From Betaproteobacteria bacterium (lineage in GTDB: Bacteria > Pseudomonadota > Gammaproteobacteria > Burkholderiales > Burkholderiaceae_C): a stretch of DNA of 64,000 bases. The DNA lies in contig VGHB01000002.1 of the NCBI GenBank assembly GCA_016868355.1, forward strand, positions 124,001-188,000, written 5' to 3'. Below are positions 27,909-37,368 of this stretch, piece by piece; the first letter of the stretch is position 1; every line of letters begins with the position of its first letter. A model generated the notes under the pieces. That model ran no database searches. It was not told the origin of the DNA and was given only the letters and a program-made list of their open reading frames with translations. The translations under genes and the position numbers were made by a program.

Positions 27909-27993
27909 TCGAGTCCTTCGGCGTGGAAGACCATTCGTGTACCTTACCCCAAGCCAAGGCAAAGCCACCATGGTGCATTCCACAACCCAAGGT

Positions 27994-29409
27994 CTAGTCG
28001 ATGCTGGGCATCAGCGCCTGTATCAGCTTGGCGTGCACGCCGGCAAAGCCGCCGTTGCTCATGCACAGCAGGTGGTCGCCTGGGCGCGCCACGCCAACCA
28101 CCGCTTGAACTAAGTCATCCACATGCGGCAGCACGCGAGCGCGCGGGCCCATGGGCTTGAGGACTTCGGCCGCGTCCCATTCCAAACCCCCACTGTGGCA
28201 GAAGGCCAGGTCGGCCTCTTCCAAAGCCCAAGGCAGCTGGGACTTCATCGTGCCCAGCTTCATCGTGTTGGACCGCGGTTCAAACAGCGCCAGCACCCGC
28301 CCGGGTGTGCCGCCTTGTTGCACCTGGCGGTCAATCTGCCGGCGCAAGCCGTTGACCGTGGTTCGGATGGCCGTGGGGTGGTGGGCGAAGTCATCGTACA
28401 CCTTGATGTCACCACGGGGCAGTTGCACCGTACCCACACATTCCATTCGTCGCTTGACACTCTTGAACGAGGCCAGCGCAGCGCTGGATTGCTGAGCGTT
28501 GACGCCCACAGATTCGGCTGCGGCGATGGCCGCCAGTGCATTGAGCTGATTGTGTTCTCCACTCAAGTCCCACTCAACCCGGCCCACCTTCAGCGCCCCG
28601 CGCAACACATCAAAGGCCTGCGGCTCGCCGCGCGCTCGTAGGCAACCGGCCTCCTCCTTGGTACAGCCGAAGCGTTGGATGCGGCTCCAGGCCCCCCGGG
28701 CCAGCACCCGGGCAAGTGCGGGCTCGCGCGCGTTGACCACCAGCGTGCCGGATGCCGGTACCGTGCGCACCAGGTGATGGAACTGCGTCTCGATGGCCTG
28801 CAGGTCCGCAAAAATGTCTGCGTGGTCGTACTCGAGGTTGTTGAGTACTGCGGTGCGGGCCTGGTAGTGCACGAACTTGCTGCGTTTGTCAAAGAAGGCG
28901 GTGTCGTACTCATCGGCTTCGATGACGAACAGCGGCCGCGGTTGGCCGACCGCTTGGGCCCCCAGCCGCGCCGACACCCCGAAGTTGGCCGGAACACCCC
29001 CCACCAAGAATCCCGGCTCCAGCCCGGCAGATTCCAAAATCCAGGCCAGCATGGCGGTGGTGGTGGTCTTGCCGTGGGTGCCGGCCACGGCCACCACGTG
29101 TCGGCCCCTGAGCACCTGTTCGCTCAGCCACAGTGGACCGCTGGTGCAAGGCAGGCCCGCGTCCAGAATGGCCTCCATCAGGGGGTTACCACGGGTGACC
29201 ACATTGCCAACGACGAACAGATCCGGTTGGAGCGACAGCTGTTCAGGCCCGTAGCCTTCGATGAGGTCGATACCCAGGGCGCGCAGCTGGTCGCTCATGG
29301 GTGGATACACGTTGCGGTCGCAGCCCGTCACCCGATGGCCAGCTTCGCGTGCCAGGGCGGCCAAGCCGCCCATGAAGGTTCCACAAATGCCCAGGATGTG
29401 GATGTGCAT
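27994..29409 (-). CDS. mpl: UDP-N-acetylmuramate:tripeptide ligase Mpl
   Basis: Mpl attaches the recycled tripeptide L-Ala-gamma-D-Glu-meso-Dap to UDP-MurNAc, returning old peptidoglycan to new synthesis. The 471-residue protein starts MHIHILGICGTFMGGLA, with the Mur-ligase ATP loop VAGTHGKTTTTAML at about 110-123, and later EHNQLNALAAIAAAE and YDDFAHHPTAI. This opening separates Mpl from MurC. It lies between hemL and the metalloprotease on the minus strand. Confidence 0.97.
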   Translation of the reverse strand: MHIHILGICGTFMGGLAALAREAGHRVTGCDRNVYPPMSDQLRALGIDLIEGYGPEQLSLQPDLFVVGNVVTRGNPLMEAILDAGLPCTSGPLWLSEQVLRGRHVVAVAGTHGKTTTTAMLAWILESAGLEPGFLVGGVPANFGVSARLGAQAVGQPRPLFVIEADEYDTAFFDKRSKFVHYQARTAVLNNLEYDHADIFADLQAIETQFHHLVRTVPASGTLVVNAREPALARVLARGAWSRIQRFGCTKEEAGCLRARGEPQAFDVLRGALKVGRVEWDLSGEHNQLNALAAIAAAESVGVNAQQSSAALASFKSVKRRMECVGTVQLPRGDIKVYDDFAHHPTAIRTTVNGLRRQIDRQVQQGGTPGRVLALFEPRSNTMKLGTMKSQLPWALEEADLAFCHSGGLEWDAAEVLKPMGPRARVLPHVDDLVQAVVGVARPGDHLLCMSNGGFAGVHAKLIQALMPSID

Positions 29410-29435
29410 GGCGTGGAAGCTAGGCGCTGTGGGCT

Positions 29436-30740
29436 TTAGGCGCGTAAGGCCTTGAAGGACTGACGAGCAGCCTCCAGCGTTAGGTCGATGTCCTGAGCGC
29501 TGTGCGCCGCGCTGACGAACCCGGCTTCGTATAGGGCCGGTGCCAGGTACACCCCGCGGTCGAGCATGCCGTGGAAGAAGTGGTTGAAACGCTCCTTGTC
29601 GGTAGTCATCACGGTGGGATAGTTTTGCGGCAGCTCGTCATGGAAAAAGAAACCGAACATGCCGCCCTCGCTGTCGCCACACAAAGCGATATCGGCCTCT
29701 CGCGCTGCGCTCACCAGCCCAGCGACCAGGGCGCGGGTACGCTGGGCCAGCGCCTCAAAGAAGCCCGGCCGCGTGATTTCGCGCAGCGTGGCCAGGCCAC
29801 AGGCGGTGGCCACCGGGTTGCCCGACAGTGTGCCGGCTTGGTAGACCGGGCCCAAAGGAGCCAGCTGGGACATCACTGCGCTCGAGCCGCCGAAGGCTGC
29901 CAGTGGCATGCCGCCCCCAATGACCTTGCCAAATACGCTCATGTCCGGTGCGAAGCCCGGGATCAGGCGGGCATACACGCTTTGCGCGCCGCCAAGCGCC
30001 ACCCGAAAACCGCTCATTACCTCGTCGAATACGAGCAAGGCCCCATGCGCCGTGCACAACTCGCGCAAACGCGTCATGAAGGGGACCGAGGCACGCACAA
30101 AGTTCATGTTGCCGGCAATGGGCTCCACCATCACACAGGCCAGGTCGTGGCCATGCTCAGCGAAGGCAGCGTCGAGCGCGGCCACATCGTTGTAGGGCAG
30201 CACGATGGTGTGCTGCACCACCTCGGGCGGCACACCGGCGCTGGTGGGATTGCCGAAGGTGGCCAGGCCAGAGCCGGCTTTGACCAAGAGCGCATCGGCA
30301 TGGCCGTGGTAGCAGCCCTCGAACTTGATCAGACGACTGCGGCTGGTGGCCCCGCGAGCAAGGCGAATCGCACTCATGGCCGCTTCGGTTCCTGAGCTGA
30401 CCAGGCGCACCTGTTCCAAGCCTGGTACCAAGGCGACGATGGCTTCGGCCAACTCGATTTCCCGCTCGGTCGGTGCTCCGAAGCTCAGCCCGTCCTCGGC
30501 GGCCTGTCGCACCGCTTCCAGCACGCCTGGGTGGCCATGCCCCAGGATCATCGGACCCCAAGAGCCGATGTAGTCGATGTAGCGCTGGCCCTCGGAGTCC
30601 CACAGGTAGGCACCTTTGGCGCGGGCGATGAAGCGCGGCGTGCCGCCGACAGCCCGAAAGGCGCGCACCGGGGAATTCACACCGCCGGGAATGACGCGCT
30701 GCGCGCGCTCAAACAGGCCGGCGTTGGTCTTGTCGTTCAT
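29436..30740 (-). CDS. hemL: glutamate-1-semialdehyde 2,1-aminomutase
   Basis: HemL converts glutamate-1-semialdehyde to 5-aminolevulinate with PLP, the last step of the C5 route to haem. The 434-residue protein begins [28 protein letters not shown]; an in-frame ATG 36 bases upstream is less likely. It has [25 protein letters not shown], the PLP lysine in [16 protein letters not shown], and [11 protein letters not shown]. The gene follows thiD on the minus strand with a 36-base gap. Confidence 0.98.
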   Translation of the reverse strand: MNDKTNAGLFERAQRVIPGGVNSPVRAFRAVGGTPRFIARAKGAYLWDSEGQRYIDYIGSWGPMILGHGHPGVLEAVRQAAEDGLSFGAPTEREIELAEAIVALVPGLEQVRLVSSGTEAAMSAIRLARGATSRSRLIKFEGCYHGHADALLVKAGSGLATFGNPTSAGVPPEVVQHTIVLPYNDVAALDAAFAEHGHDLACVMVEPIAGNMNFVRASVPFMTRLRELCTAHGALLVFDEVMSGFRVALGGAQSVYARLIPGFAPDMSVFGKVIGGGMPLAAFGGSSAVMSQLAPLGPVYQAGTLSGNPVATACGLATLREITRPGFFEALAQRTRALVAGLVSAAREADIALCGDSEGGMFGFFFHDELPQNYPTVMTTDKERFNHFFHGMLDRGVYLAPALYEAGFVSAAHSAQDIDLTLEAARQSFKALRA

Positions 30741-30776
30741 GGCTTCATCTCCACCGCGATACCGCTGCAGCGGCAT

Positions 30777-31736
30777 TCAATGCATGCGCCTGGGGCCGCG
30801 CGCCTGCCCAGGTTCTTCCAGACCACCGGGCCCACCAAAGGGTTCTTCGCCCTCACCGTCTTCATCTTCTGGTGGCACCGCCCAAAAGAAGCGGTCGGGT
30901 ACTACCTGGCCCATGCCGGGGCGAAAGCCAGCATCCAGGCTCTGGTCCAAAAACGACAGTGCCTCAGAAACGGCGCTGGGCAAGTCTGCCCCCGAGGCCA
31001 AGAGCGCTGCCAGCGCGGCTGACAAGGTTTCGCCAGCACCCAAAAAGGACGCTTCGAAGCGTTCGAACTTTTCGCCGCAGATGGCACCGGTAGCACTGGC
31101 CAGCACGTTGTCGACAAAAGCCTCTTGGGCGCGGGCGGGCAAGACAATGCCCGTGACCAGCACATGCCGCGCACCATGTCCAGCGGCGGCTACGGCCAGC
31201 TCGCGGGTCGATGGGGGGCGCTCGCCGTCCCATTCAGGCAGCAAGAAGTCGGTCAAGGTCTTTTGGTTGCCCACCAACACTTCGGCTGAGGGAAGGATCA
31301 ACTCGCGGTAGGCGTCCATGTAGGCGACGTGCTCATCCTCGTCCATCCATCCCACGGCGGGCATGTAGGCCACCAAGGGTATGTCGGGGTAATCAGACAG
31401 GATTTCAGCCACTGCGCTGACGTTTTCCGCCGAACCCAGAAAGCCCACCTTCCAGGCTGCAATTGAAATGTCTTCAAGCACCGTACGCGCCTGTTCAGCC
31501 ACGGCGTCGGCCTCAATGACGTGCTGGTCGAAGACTTCGGCGGTGTCGCGCATCACCAGTGTGGCCACCACCGGCAGGCCGTGCGCGCCCATGGCCGCAA
31601 AGGTAGCGATGTCGCCGCCCACGCCGCCGGCGCCGGTGGCCTCGCTGGCGTTAAAGCTCAGAACATTTGCCGGCGCAGCCTCGGGCTCTTGTGCGGCGTC
31701 GTCGCCGGCGCCCGTCGGTGGTAGTTGGTCGCTCAT
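30777..31736 (-). CDS. thiD: ThiD-like hydroxymethylpyrimidine kinase, unusual active-site loop
   Basis: ThiD phosphorylates hydroxymethylpyrimidine and its monophosphate for thiamine synthesis. The 319-residue protein has the ribokinase fold and overall ThiD order: an N-terminal glycine loop, WKVGFLGSAENV, and a C-terminal LGAGETLSAALAALLASG. The catalytic loop reads GAGE (Glu236) where the superfamily has GxGD or, in classical ThiD, GTGC. The N-terminal loop reads SEATGAGG rather than the usual SDxSGGAG. A 30-residue acidic/Gly tail (DEDGEGEEPFGGPGG) ends the protein. It lies upstream of hemL and divergent from rubredoxin. The family call is good; the exact substrate is less sure. Confidence 0.8.
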   Translation of the reverse strand: MSDQLPPTGAGDDAAQEPEAAPANVLSFNASEATGAGGVGGDIATFAAMGAHGLPVVATLVMRDTAEVFDQHVIEADAVAEQARTVLEDISIAAWKVGFLGSAENVSAVAEILSDYPDIPLVAYMPAVGWMDEDEHVAYMDAYRELILPSAEVLVGNQKTLTDFLLPEWDGERPPSTRELAVAAAGHGARHVLVTGIVLPARAQEAFVDNVLASATGAICGEKFERFEASFLGAGETLSAALAALLASGADLPSAVSEALSFLDQSLDAGFRPGMGQVVPDRFFWAVPPEDEDGEGEEPFGGPGGLEEPGQARGPRRMH

Positions 31737-31844
31737 GTGCTGGGTGTCATGCACTGATCCGGCTTGAACCGGTCAAGGAGGTGCTGTAGGGCATGACTAA
31801 AATTCGAGAATTATTGTAGTGACGGTTCCTGCCGGTCCAAGACC
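31737..31844. promoter_or_regulatory. divergent thiD/rubredoxin intergenic region
   Basis: This 108-base region must hold promoters in both directions. TAAAAT (31798-31803) is a possible -10 towards rubredoxin, and it overlaps the short inverted repeat AATTC-GA-GAATT (31800-31811). No -35 is clear. No SD-like purine run is seen right before the rubredoxin ATG. Confidence 0.35.
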
Positions 31845-32018
31845 ATGTCTGAAAGCAAAACCTGGATGTGCCTCATTTGCGGCTGGATTTACGACGAGGC
31901 TGCTGGTGACCCTGATCATGGGATAGCACCGGGCACCGCTTGGGCCGATGTTCCGATGAACTGGACCTGCCCCGAGTGTGGTGCGCGCAAGGAAGACTTT
32001 GAGTTGGTGCAGATCTGA
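31845..32018 (+). CDS. rubredoxin
   Basis: This 57-residue ORF encodes a rubredoxin, a small one-electron carrier with an Fe(Cys)4 centre. Both iron-binding pairs are intact: MCLICGWIYDEAAGD at 8-22 and WTCPECGARKEDFE at 40-53. It is on the plus strand, divergent from thiD-hemL. The electron partner is not encoded next to it. It ends 20 bases before the convergent photolyase gene. Confidence 0.97.
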   Translation: MSESKTWMCLICGWIYDEAAGDPDHGIAPGTAWADVPMNWTCPECGARKEDFELVQI

Positions 32019-32038
32019 TCCTGACCCGGCGTCACGCT

Positions 32039-33535
32039 TCAGCCCTTGACCTTGACCACCGCGTAGCGAGCCAACGTGGCTAATCGTGCAACATCATGCT
32101 GCACGACCGGCTGCGGGTAGTTGCGGCCCAACTCCAGCCCGGCTGCGACCAAGTCCAGTGGGCGTGCCAGCCACGGCGCGTGCAAGGCAGCATCGGGCAA
32201 GGCTTTGAGTGCGGGCAAGTAGCGACGGATGAATTGGCCTTTGGGGTCGAATTTTTCGCTCTGGCTGACCGGGTTGAAGATGCGGAAGTAGGGCTGCGCG
32301 TCGCAACCGCTAGACGCCGCCCATTGCCAGCCGCCGTTGTTTGCCGCAAGGTCAAAGTCGATGAGTTTTTCGGCGAAATAGGCCTCACCGCGGCGCCAGT
32401 CGATGCCCAAGTCCTTGATCAGGAAGCTCGATACCACCATGCGTAGGCGGTTGTGCATCCAACCGGTTTGGTTGAGTTGGTGCATGGCCGCGTCAACCAG
32501 GGGGTAGCCGGTTCGGCCCTCGCACCAAGCTTCGAAGTGGGCCTGGGCCCGAGGGCCCGTGGCCCAGGCGATGCGGTCGTACTCGGGTTTAAAGGCGCGT
32601 TCCGCCACGCGGGGGTGGTGGTGCAGGATCTGATGATAAAAGTCGCGCCAGACCAGTTCGGCCAGCCAGCCTGTGGCCCCGTCTGACCCCGCCTGTGATC
32701 GGGCCCATGCCTCACGCGCGAGTTGGCGCACCGAAATCGTGCCAAAGCGCAGGTGCGCTGACAGATAGCTAGGCCCCTTGATCGCCGGGAAGTCTCGGGC
32801 GCGGCGGTAGTCGTCGATGCGCCCCAAGAAGTCATGCAGCAGGCGCTGTGCACCGCTCATGCCGGTTGGCACCCTGATCGCTTCAGCACTCAAGGCCTCG
32901 AAGCCGATGTCTTGCATGGAAGGCAGTGGCCGGCGCAGCGCCAGCGGCACAGGTGCCAGGGCGGCCGCCCCTGCCTGCGTTGGCAGTTCGTCAAGGGCCT
33001 GGGGTTGCTGCGCCAATCGCTTGATCCACGCGTTCTTGTAGGGTGTGAACACCCCGTAGGAGCCCCCGGTTTGCGTCATCACCTCGCAGCGCTCGAAGAC
33101 CACGTGGTCTTTCACGCTCAACCAATCGATGCGCTGGCGGGTAAGCGCCTGCAGCACCCGGGCATCTCGCGCCAGGGCCTGCGGCTCGTCGTCGTGGCTG
33201 GCCACCACCTGTTGTACCTCCAGGGCTGCGGCCAGAGCCGGAATTTCCTGACAGGCACGGCCATGCCGCACGATCAGGCCCACAAAAGACGCCTGGTCAA
33301 CCCCGGCGGCCTGCGCCCAGCCGCGCAGCTTGGCATCGACTTCGAAGAGGGCGGCGTGGATGAAGGCCACGCGTTGGTCTCGCCGCGGCAGTGCGTCGAG
33401 AATGTCGGTGTCGAACACGAAGGCACACCAAACGCGCTGGGCCTGGCTCAGGGCAAAGTGCAAGGCAGCATGGTCTTCACAACGCAGGTCGCGGCGCAGC
33501 CAAACCAGCGCGCGGTCGAGGGGTTTTGCCGTCAT
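32039..33535 (-). CDS. phr: deoxyribodipyrimidine photolyase
   Basis: The 498-residue protein is a class I cyclobutane-pyrimidine-dimer photolyase, which uses blue light and FAD to split UV lesions. The N-terminal antenna domain begins LVWLRRDLRCEDHAAL; the C-terminal FAD domain has GYPLVDAAMHQLNQTGWMHNR-type (PLVDAAMHQL, GWMHNRLRMV), LIDFDLAANNGGWQWAASSGCDAQPYFRIFNP-type (DLAANNGGWQW, DAQPYFRIFNP) blocks. The start at 33535 (MTAKPLDRALVWL) is fixed by the antenna domain; in-frame upstream codons overlap yqgE. A CATACT box lies seven bases before the ATG. Confidence 0.97.
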   Translation of the reverse strand: MTAKPLDRALVWLRRDLRCEDHAALHFALSQAQRVWCAFVFDTDILDALPRRDQRVAFIHAALFEVDAKLRGWAQAAGVDQASFVGLIVRHGRACQEIPALAAALEVQQVVASHDDEPQALARDARVLQALTRQRIDWLSVKDHVVFERCEVMTQTGGSYGVFTPYKNAWIKRLAQQPQALDELPTQAGAAALAPVPLALRRPLPSMQDIGFEALSAEAIRVPTGMSGAQRLLHDFLGRIDDYRRARDFPAIKGPSYLSAHLRFGTISVRQLAREAWARSQAGSDGATGWLAELVWRDFYHQILHHHPRVAERAFKPEYDRIAWATGPRAQAHFEAWCEGRTGYPLVDAAMHQLNQTGWMHNRLRMVVSSFLIKDLGIDWRRGEAYFAEKLIDFDLAANNGGWQWAASSGCDAQPYFRIFNPVSQSEKFDPKGQFIRRYLPALKALPDAALHAPWLARPLDLVAAGLELGRNYPQPVVQHDVARLATLARYAVVKVKG

Positions 33536-33556
33536 GCAGCGCAGTATGGAGCAGCA

Positions 33557-33562
33557 TAGAAT
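33557..33562 (+). promoter_or_regulatory. candidate -10 element of the yqgE-pyr cluster
   Basis: TAGAAT matches the -10 consensus at five of six positions and ends exactly six bases before the yqgE ATG at 33569, so the transcript would begin at the start codon. With phr starting at 33535 in the other direction, only 33 bases are available for all signals and no untranslated leader is possible from this site. Confidence 0.45.
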
Positions 33563-33568
33563 CCTGTA

Positions 33569-34150
33569 ATGGCAAGCGCGCCAATCAACCTCACAAACCA
33601 GTTCCTCATTGCTATGCCCGGCATGACCGACGAGCGCTTTGCCGGAACCGTGGTGTACCTGTGCGAGCACAACGACCGCGGTGCCCTGGGCTTGGTGATC
33701 AACAAGCCTATCGATATCACCCTTCCCAGTTTGTTTGAAAAGGTCGATCTGCACCTGGGCCGCAACGACCTGCACGACGCCCCCGTGTTTTTTGGGGGCC
33801 CGGTGCAAACCGAGCGTGGCTTTGTGCTGCATGAACGGGTAGGCGCCGAAGAGAGCCCTTACCACTCGACCTTGGCCATCCCGGGGGCCCAGGTCGAGAT
33901 GACCACCAGCCGCGATGTGCTGGAAGCCCTGTCAAGCGGGGCTGGCCCGCGCCGGGTGCTCATCACCCTGGGATACAGCGGTTGGGGCGCTGGACAGTTG
34001 GAAGACGAAATTGGCCGCAACGGTTGGCTGACCGTACAGGCTGAGCCATCGGTCATCTTCGATACGCCCATCGACAAGCGCTACGACAAGGCCCTGTCTT
34101 TGTTGGGCATCGATCCGCGCATGCTCAGCCAGGAGGCCGGACACGCATGA
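33569..34150 (+). CDS. YqgE/AlgH family protein
   Basis: The 193-residue protein matches the YqgE/AlgH (DUF179) family: [54 protein letters not shown] and [15 protein letters not shown]. Its biochemical role is unsettled; in Pseudomonas AlgH was linked to alginate regulation. It is the first gene of a plus-strand cluster yqgE-ruvX-pyrR-pyrB-pyrC'-plsC and overlaps ruvX by 4 bases, the usual pairing in proteobacteria. Confidence 0.95.
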   Translation: MASAPINLTNQFLIAMPGMTDERFAGTVVYLCEHNDRGALGLVINKPIDITLPSLFEKVDLHLGRNDLHDAPVFFGGPVQTERGFVLHERVGAEESPYHSTLAIPGAQVEMTTSRDVLEALSSGAGPRRVLITLGYSGWGAGQLEDEIGRNGWLTVQAEPSVIFDTPIDKRYDKALSLLGIDPRMLSQEAGHA

Positions 34151-34563
34151 ACGGGGCGGCGCCTGCGCTGCCCCCGAGCCAGGCACGTTCCTATTTGGCC
34201 TTCGACTATGGGCTCAAGCGCGTGGGAGTGGCCACGGGCAACACCGTGTTGCGCCGTGCGCAGCCCCTGAAGACCCTGCACGACCTGGGTGACCAGCGCT
34301 TCCTGGCGATCGCGCAGCTCATCCGAGAGTGGCAACCCGATGCCCTGGTGGTGGGCGTGCCCTTTCACCCCGACGGCGCCCCCCATAAAAATACGCAGCG
34401 TGCGCAACGATTTGCACGACGCCTGCAGGGTCGCACAGGGCTGCCGGTGCACGAGGTGGACGAGCGTTACAGCACGGTCCAGGCCCTATCCGATGGTGCG
34501 CTTGATGTGGACGCAGCGGCCGCAGCGGTGATACTTCAACAGTATCTAGATCAGCAAGCATGA
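34147..34563 (+). CDS. ruvX: RuvX/YqgF family nuclease
   Basis: The 138-residue protein has the RNase H-like fold of the YqgF family, proposed to act as a Holliday junction resolvase and in E. coli also tied to pre-16S rRNA 5' processing. The first catalytic Asp is in [14 protein letters not shown], followed by [13 protein letters not shown], the second acidic residue in VDERYST and a final Asp in LDVDAAAA. It overlaps yqgE and pyrR by 4 bases each. Confidence 0.95.
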   Translation: MNGAAPALPPSQARSYLAFDYGLKRVGVATGNTVLRRAQPLKTLHDLGDQRFLAIAQLIREWQPDALVVGVPFHPDGAPHKNTQRAQRFARRLQGRTGLPVHEVDERYSTVQALSDGALDVDAAAAAVILQQYLDQQA

Positions 34564-35072
34564 TGCAACTCGCACTGGACGCCGAAGCGCTCTATCAACA
34601 ACTGTGTGGCCAGGTGGCGGCGCTGGTGCAGCGCTCGGGCATCGATGCGGTGGGCCTGGTGGGCATCTGGTCGGGCGGGGTCTGGCTGGCCGAGCGGCTC
34701 CAGAAAGACCTGGGCCTGCCCGGGTCTGCCGGCAGCCTGAGCATCACCCTGCATCGCGACGACTATGCCGAGCGTGGCTTAGGCAGCACCCAGGGTGCGA
34801 CTCGTCTGCCTTTTGAGGTCGATGGACGCCACATAATCTTGGTTGATGATGTGCTCTACACCGGCCGCACCATCCGCGCTTCGCTCAATGAATTGTTCGA
34901 CTTTGGCCGGCCTGCGCGCGTAAGCCTGGCTGTCTTGGTGGACCGCGGGGGGCGCGAGTTGCCGGTGGAGGCCCAATGCTGCGCTGCCCGCTTGAGCCTG
35001 CCCGCATCGCAGCGCTTGAGTTTGGCGCGGAGCGAGCAGGGCCGATTGGCCTTTGCTGTGGAGGGCGTGTGA
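34560..35072 (+). CDS. pyrR: PyrR: pyr regulator / uracil phosphoribosyltransferase
   Basis: The 170-residue protein has the PRPP-binding signature [15 protein letters not shown] at about 97-111, [24 protein letters not shown] and a conserved C-terminal [13 protein letters not shown] segment. In Bacillus PyrR binds pyr mRNA and promotes attenuation; many homologues also act as uracil phosphoribosyltransferase. Here its ATG overlaps ruvX and pyrB follows after two bases, so there is no leader in which a PyrR-controlled terminator could form in front of pyrB. Salvage of uracil is the safer role. Confidence 0.94.
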   Translation: MMQLALDAEALYQQLCGQVAALVQRSGIDAVGLVGIWSGGVWLAERLQKDLGLPGSAGSLSITLHRDDYAERGLGSTQGATRLPFEVDGRHIILVDDVLYTGRTIRASLNELFDFGRPARVSLAVLVDRGGRELPVEAQCCAARLSLPASQRLSLARSEQGRLAFAVEGV

Positions 35073-35074
35073 CG

Positions 35075-36028
35075 ATGCGCAACCCCCAACTTAACCGGCA
35101 TGGTGAGCTCATCCACCTCTTGTCGATTGAGGGCCTGCCGCGAGCCGTGCTCAACCACATCTTAGACACCGCAGGCACCTTCTTGTCGGTCCACGAGCGC
35201 GAGGTCAAGAAGGTACCGCTGCTGCGCGGAAAGAGCGTCTTCAACTTGTTTTTTGAAAATAGTACCCGCACCCGTACCACCTTTGAAATTGCCGCCAAGC
35301 GCTTGAGCGCAGATGTCATCAACCTGGACATTGCGCGCAGCAGTGCGGCCAAGGGGGAAAGCCTCTTGGACACCATCGCAAACTTGAGCGCGATGCATGC
35401 CGACATGTTCGTGGTACGCCACGGCGAATCGGGTGCGCCGTACCTGATTGCGCAGCACTGCGCACCCCATGTGCACGTGGTCAACGCGGGGGACGGCCGT
35501 CATGCGCACCCCACACAAGGCTTGCTGGACATGTACACCATCCGGCATTTCAAGAAGGACTTCAGCAACCTGACGGTGGCCATCGTGGGCGACATCGTGC
35601 ACTCGCGGGTGGCGCGGTCAGATATTCACGCGCTGACCACTCTGGGCGTGCCGGAGATTCGCGCGGTGGGGCCCAAGACACTGGTCACACCCGACCTGAA
35701 ATCCATGGGAGTTCAGGTGTGCCACGACATGGCCGAGGGCATACGCGACGCGGATGTGATCATCATGCTGCGCCTGCAGAACGAGCGCATGAGCGGCGCG
35801 ATGTTGCCCAGCTCAGCCGAGTTCTTCAAAAGCTTTGGCCTGACCTCAGAAAAGCTCGCCCTGGCCAAGCCCGATGTGATCGTGATGCACCCTGGCCCTA
35901 TTAACCGCGGTGTTGAAATCGACTCTGAAGTGGCCGATGGCCAGCACAGCGTGATCCTGCCGCAGGTCACTTTTGGGATTGCGGTGCGCATGGCGGTCAT
36001 GAGCATCATCGCGGGCAACGAGGCTTGA
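35075..36028 (+). CDS. pyrB: aspartate carbamoyltransferase catalytic subunit
   Basis: PyrB makes carbamoyl-aspartate, the first committed step of UMP synthesis. The 317-residue protein has the carbamoyl-phosphate motif [33 protein letters not shown], the [18 protein letters not shown] block, MLRLQNERM and [13 protein letters not shown]. No pyrI regulatory subunit follows; instead comes a dihydroorotase homologue, as in the class A transcarbamoylases of Pseudomonas. The start is the ATG at 35075, just after the pyrR stop. Confidence 0.97.
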   Translation: MRNPQLNRHGELIHLLSIEGLPRAVLNHILDTAGTFLSVHEREVKKVPLLRGKSVFNLFFENSTRTRTTFEIAAKRLSADVINLDIARSSAAKGESLLDTIANLSAMHADMFVVRHGESGAPYLIAQHCAPHVHVVNAGDGRHAHPTQGLLDMYTIRHFKKDFSNLTVAIVGDIVHSRVARSDIHALTTLGVPEIRAVGPKTLVTPDLKSMGVQVCHDMAEGIRDADVIIMLRLQNERMSGAMLPSSAEFFKSFGLTSEKLALAKPDVIVMHPGPINRGVEIDSEVADGQHSVILPQVTFGIAVRMAVMSIIAGNEA

Positions 36029-36033
36029 GCACG

Positions 36034-37344
36034 ATGAAGACCCTGATCTCCAACGGCCGTGTGGTTGACCCCGCCACTGGCCGAGACGGCTTGGCCGACG
36101 TGGCCATCGTGGGCGACCGCATCGTGTCTATCGGCGCGGCACCCCCAGGCTTTGAGGCGGACCAGCGGTTTGATGCGCAAGGCTGGGTGGTTATGCCTGG
36201 AGTGGTGGACTTGGCTGCTCGGCTGCGCGAGCCTGGGCATGAACACGAAGGCATGCTCGAAAGCGAGCTGGCCGCTGCCGCCGCCGGCGGCGTGACCAGC
36301 CTGGTGTGCCCACCGGACACCGACCCGGCGCTGGACGAGCCGGGTCTGGTGGAAATGCTGAAATTCCGCGCGCGCCAGCTGTCTCGGTGTCGCTTGTTCC
36401 CCCTGGGCGCACTGACGCAGGGCCTAAGGGGCGAGGTGCTTACCGAGATGGCCGAGCTGACCGAAGCAGGGTGCATCGGCTTTTCGCAAGCCGATAGAGC
36501 GATTCAGGACACGCAGGTGTTGCAACGCGCGATGCTGTACGCCGCCACCTATGGCTACACCGTGTGGCTGCGCCCGCAAGACCACTGGTTGGGCAAGGGC
36601 GTGGCTGCCAGCGGTGCCGTGGCCACCCGCATGGGCCTGTCGGGCGTTCCTGTTGCGGCCGAGACGGCAGCCCTTCACACCATCATTGAGCTGATGCGCA
36701 GCACGGGCGCGCGGGTGCACCTGTGCCGCATCAGCAGCGCCGCCGGGGTGCAACTGGTGCGCCAGGCCAAAGCCGAGGGCTTGCCCATTTCCAGCGACGT
36801 CAGCATCAACAACCTGCATCTCAGCGACGTGGACATCGGGTTTTTCGATTCGGCGATGCGTCTGGTGCCACCGCTGCGCCAGGACCGTGACCGTCAGGCC
36901 CTTCGACACGGCCTGGCCGATGGCACGCTGGACGCTTTGGTGAGTGACCACTTGCCGCTTGGCCGAGATGAAAAGACCCGCCCATTTGCCGAAGCCGAGC
37001 CCGGTGCGACCGGCCTGGAGCTCTTGCTCAGCCTCTGCCTAAAGTGGGGCCAGGATTTGAACCTCCCTCTGCCGCAGACCCTGGCGCCCATCACCTTCCG
37101 GGCGGTGGCTGCTTTGGGCCCGGCCTTGGGCTCGCTTTCAGCCAATGCCGGCCGGCTGGTTGAGGAGGGCGTGGCCGACCTGTGTTGCTTTGACCCAAGT
37201 GTGCAGTGGCAGGCGACGCCACAGGCCCTGCGCAGCCAGGGCAAGCACACCCCCTTCGCGCCCAGCAGCACCTCCTTCGCGCTGCCGGGCCGGGTACGCC
37301 TGACTTTGGTGGCCGGCTCGGTGGCCTTCAGCGCAGCGGCCTGA
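36034..37344 (+). CDS. dihydroorotase-like protein without metal ligands (PyrC'/PyrX type)
   Basis: This 436-residue protein has the amidohydrolase fold and dihydroorotase order (ISNGRVVDPATG, LREPGHEHEGMLESELAAAAAGGVTSLVCPPDTDP, SDVSINNLHLSD, VSDHLPLG). The zinc-binding HxH that normally precedes LREPG is replaced: the sequence reads VDLAARLREPG. The later HxCH-type site reads HLCRIS. It should therefore be catalytically dead. In Pseudomonas, an inactive homologue (PyrC') is a structural subunit of the aspartate transcarbamoylase dodecamer, and the same role is likely beside pyrB here. An active PyrC must be encoded elsewhere. I use the ATG at 36034; an in-frame TTG at 36025 overlaps the pyrB stop. 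Confidence 0.93.
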   Translation: MKTLISNGRVVDPATGRDGLADVAIVGDRIVSIGAAPPGFEADQRFDAQGWVVMPGVVDLAARLREPGHEHEGMLESELAAAAAGGVTSLVCPPDTDPALDEPGLVEMLKFRARQLSRCRLFPLGALTQGLRGEVLTEMAELTEAGCIGFSQADRAIQDTQVLQRAMLYAATYGYTVWLRPQDHWLGKGVAASGAVATRMGLSGVPVAAETAALHTIIELMRSTGARVHLCRISSAAGVQLVRQAKAEGLPISSDVSINNLHLSDVDIGFFDSAMRLVPPLRQDRDRQALRHGLADGTLDALVSDHLPLGRDEKTRPFAEAEPGATGLELLLSLCLKWGQDLNLPLPQTLAPITFRAVAALGPALGSLSANAGRLVEEGVADLCCFDPSVQWQATPQALRSQGKHTPFAPSSTSFALPGRVRLTLVAGSVAFSAAA

Positions 37345-37368
37345 GTTCGAACCCACCGGATCCCGCTC

